A DNA stretch of 64,000 nucleotides from Methylovorus glucosotrophus. Its GTDB lineage: Bacteria > Pseudomonadota > Gammaproteobacteria > Burkholderiales > Methylophilaceae. The stretch spans positions 62,001-126,000 of the forward strand of contig NZ_VMSE01000002.1 in the NCBI RefSeq assembly GCF_009858335.1. Direction: 5' to 3'. This document shows positions 62,776 through 64,000 of this stretch, piece after piece. The notes beneath the pieces are model-generated. The model was not told where the DNA came from. It did not search any database and saw nothing but the letters and a program-made list of their open reading frames with translations. Made by a program: the position numbers and the translations under genes. The number at the start of each line of letters is the position of its first letter. The stretch's first letter is position 1.

Positions 62776-63621
62776 ATGGATAAGCAAGAACTCATGATCA
62801 GTGTTGAATTTTTCCCTCCAAAAACTGAGGAGGGCATGGCCAAGCTGCGCGAAGCGCGTACACAACTGGCCAGGCTCAATCCCAAGTTTTTTTCGGTGAC
62901 CTTTGGTGCCGGGGGCTCTACTCGCGACCGCACCCTGGATACGGTGCTGGATATTCAGGCGGCCGGATTTGAGGCGGCACCGCATATCTCGTGCATCTCG
63001 TCCAGCAAGCAGGAAATCCGTGATCTGCTGCAGCTCTACCAGCAGCACGACATCAAGCGGCTGGTGGCATTGCGTGGGGATATCCCTTCTGGCGAAGTCA
63101 GTGCTGGCGATTTTCGCTATGCCAATGAGCTGGTGGGGTTTATTCGCCAGGAGACCGGCGATCACTTCCATATTGAGGTGGCTGCTTACCCTGAATTTCA
63201 TCCGGAAGCGGCATCGCCTGCAGCGGATCTCGCCAACTTCAAGCGCAAGGTGGATGCCGGCGCCAATTCCGCCATTACCCAGTATTTTTACAATCCGGAC
63301 GCGTATTTCTATTTCCGGGATGAATGTACACGCCTGGGTATGGATATGCCGATTGTGCCGGGCATCATGCCTATCTATAACATTACCCAGCTGGCGCGTT
63401 TTTCCAGTGTGTGTGGCGCAGAAATTCCGCGCTGGCTACGCTTGCGCTTGCAGGATTACGGCGATGACCTCGCGTCCCTGCGGGCGCTGGGGCTGGATGT
63501 GGTAACGGGAGTGTGCGAGAAACTGCTGGCCGGAGGAGCCCCCGGCCTGCATTTTTATACATTGAATCAAAGCGGGATTATCACTACTCTGGCCGAGCGT
63601 CTTGGCCTTAAGACGGCCTGA
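62776..63621 (+). CDS. metF: 5,10-methylenetetrahydrofolate reductase
   Basis: A 281-residue MetF starting MDKQELMISVEFFPPKTEEG (ATG 62776, 17 nt after the membrane protein). ISVEFFPPK with its catalytic Glu, VTFGAGGSTRDRTLDTV, LVALRGDIP and IVPGIMPIYN are the motifs. It makes 5-methyltetrahydrofolate for methionine synthesis. Methionine synthase is not in the window; if it is the MetH type it would use the cobalamin supplied by the locus upstream. Confidence 0.96.
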   Translation: MDKQELMISVEFFPPKTEEGMAKLREARTQLARLNPKFFSVTFGAGGSTRDRTLDTVLDIQAAGFEAAPHISCISSSKQEIRDLLQLYQQHDIKRLVALRGDIPSGEVSAGDFRYANELVGFIRQETGDHFHIEVAAYPEFHPEAASPAADLANFKRKVDAGANSAITQYFYNPDAYFYFRDECTRLGMDMPIVPGIMPIYNITQLARFSSVCGAEIPRWLRLRLQDYGDDLASLRALGLDVVTGVCEKLLAGGAPGLHFYTLNQSGIITTLAERLGLKTA

Positions 63622-63630
63622 CGCTCAGCC

Positions 63631-63665
63631 TGTGCAACCCACCCTGCGTTGTTCAGTGCAGCGTA
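63631..63665. terminator. Convergent hairpin between metF and smg
   Basis: CCACCCTGCG pairs with CGTAGGGTGG (one G-T) around ten bases near 63639-63671. It overlaps the last smg codons and may stop transcription from both sides. Confidence 0.5.
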
Positions 63666-64000
63666 GGGTGGGCATCGCCGAAGACGGCGTCTTCCACAAA
63701 CAGGTAATCCTTGGTTTTACCCTGTTTCCACAAGGCCATCAGCACGATCCAGCGTGTTTCATCAAGGCCGATGACCGGCTGTGGCAAGGCCAGCGCACGG
63801 TCCACGATCAGTTCGCGCTCGGTGGCGGTCAGCACTTTTGCCTGTTCAAGGAACATGATGAAGCTCAGGCTTTCACTGCTGATCTTGGTGGTTTCAGGTT
63901 CGCTGAAAATACGAAAACCCGAGGTGTTGAGTTCGGTGCCAGCCAGTTCCTTGGCAGTCATGGCCTCAAGGGCACTGAACCAGTCAAAGGCGTGATTAAT
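63653..64000 (-). CDS. smg: Smg/DUF494-family protein, 5' part missing
   Basis: The last 115 codons of a Smg (DUF494) protein; the gene continues beyond the right edge. LTATERELIVDRALALPQPVIGLDETRWIVLMALWKQGKTKDYLFVEDAVFGD-type ending near residues 50-105 of the visible part is diagnostic. Codons upstream of the ATG at 63961 stay open and read NHAFDWFSALEA, also expected in the family, so that ATG is internal. Function is unknown; smg usually sits beside dprA and topA. Confidence 0.88.
   Translation of the reverse strand: MNHAFDWFSALEAMTAKELAGTELNTSGFRIFSEPETTKISSESLSFIMFLEQAKVLTATERELIVDRALALPQPVIGLDETRWIVLMALWKQGKTKDYLFVEDAVFGDAHPTLH

Overview
The window looks like a chromosomal segment of a betaproteobacterium. 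The Methylophilaceae (for example Methylobacillus) are a plausible home, but that is an inference from gene content. Supporting signs are an SAH riboswitch in front of ahcY, the order ahcY - small four-helix membrane protein - metF, 6S RNA directly after zapA, solitary BtuM-type cobalamin permeases, and the dapF - DUF484 - xerC order. Base composition is fairly even. I see no transposase, prophage or CRISPR array.

Region 1 (1-12.2 kb) appears to be an organosulfur-scavenging island. On the minus strand lie a TonB-dependent receptor, a two-subunit ABC exporter with one degenerate ATPase site, and a leaderless SsuA-fold protein that keeps the Cys/His/Arg triad of the desulfinase DszB. Divergent from these, on the plus strand, are a class II aldolase-like protein, a nitroreductase and two SsuD-like flavin monooxygenases, closed by a 40-nt perfectly palindromic terminator. 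Upstream is the start of a 1-Cys peroxiredoxin gene. After the island come a PAS-GAF-GGDEF diguanylate cyclase and tRNA-Phe(GAA).

Region 2 (14.2-39.8 kb) is a large cobalamin locus. Late synthesis and salvage genes are cobT, cobS, cobC, cobD, cbiB, cbiP, cobU, bluB, cobB and cobO. Two TPR/glycosyltransferase-like paralogues sit between cobC and cobD. Uptake is encoded by two btuB-btuM pairs, each under its own cobalamin riboswitch, and by a BtuF-like protein without a signal peptide behind an unusual structured leader. In the same minus-strand run is an exported, membrane-anchored CobN-family protein with its own TolQ/MotA-like and DUF2149 (TolR-like) partners. No corrin-ring synthesis genes are present here, so the locus reads as corrinoid capture, remodelling and completion.

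Region 3 (39.9-57.3 kb) is mostly housekeeping: a ZapB-like gene, zapA, 6S RNA, EVE and PNPOx-like proteins, a YVTN beta-propeller, ilvA, rpiA, phoU-ppx with a likely Pho box, ppk, yggX, a ZnuD-like TonB receptor with a small His/Cys protein, sodB with a Fur-like box, and xerC-DUF484-dapF. Downstream of xerC are tandem 135-bp repeats, each carrying a copy of the last 17 xerC codons.

Region 4 (57.3-64 kb) holds an LpxL-type acyltransferase and the activated methyl cycle: metK, an HD-GYP c-di-GMP phosphodiesterase, SAH riboswitch-ahcY, a small membrane protein and metF. It ends in the 3' part of smg (DUF494).
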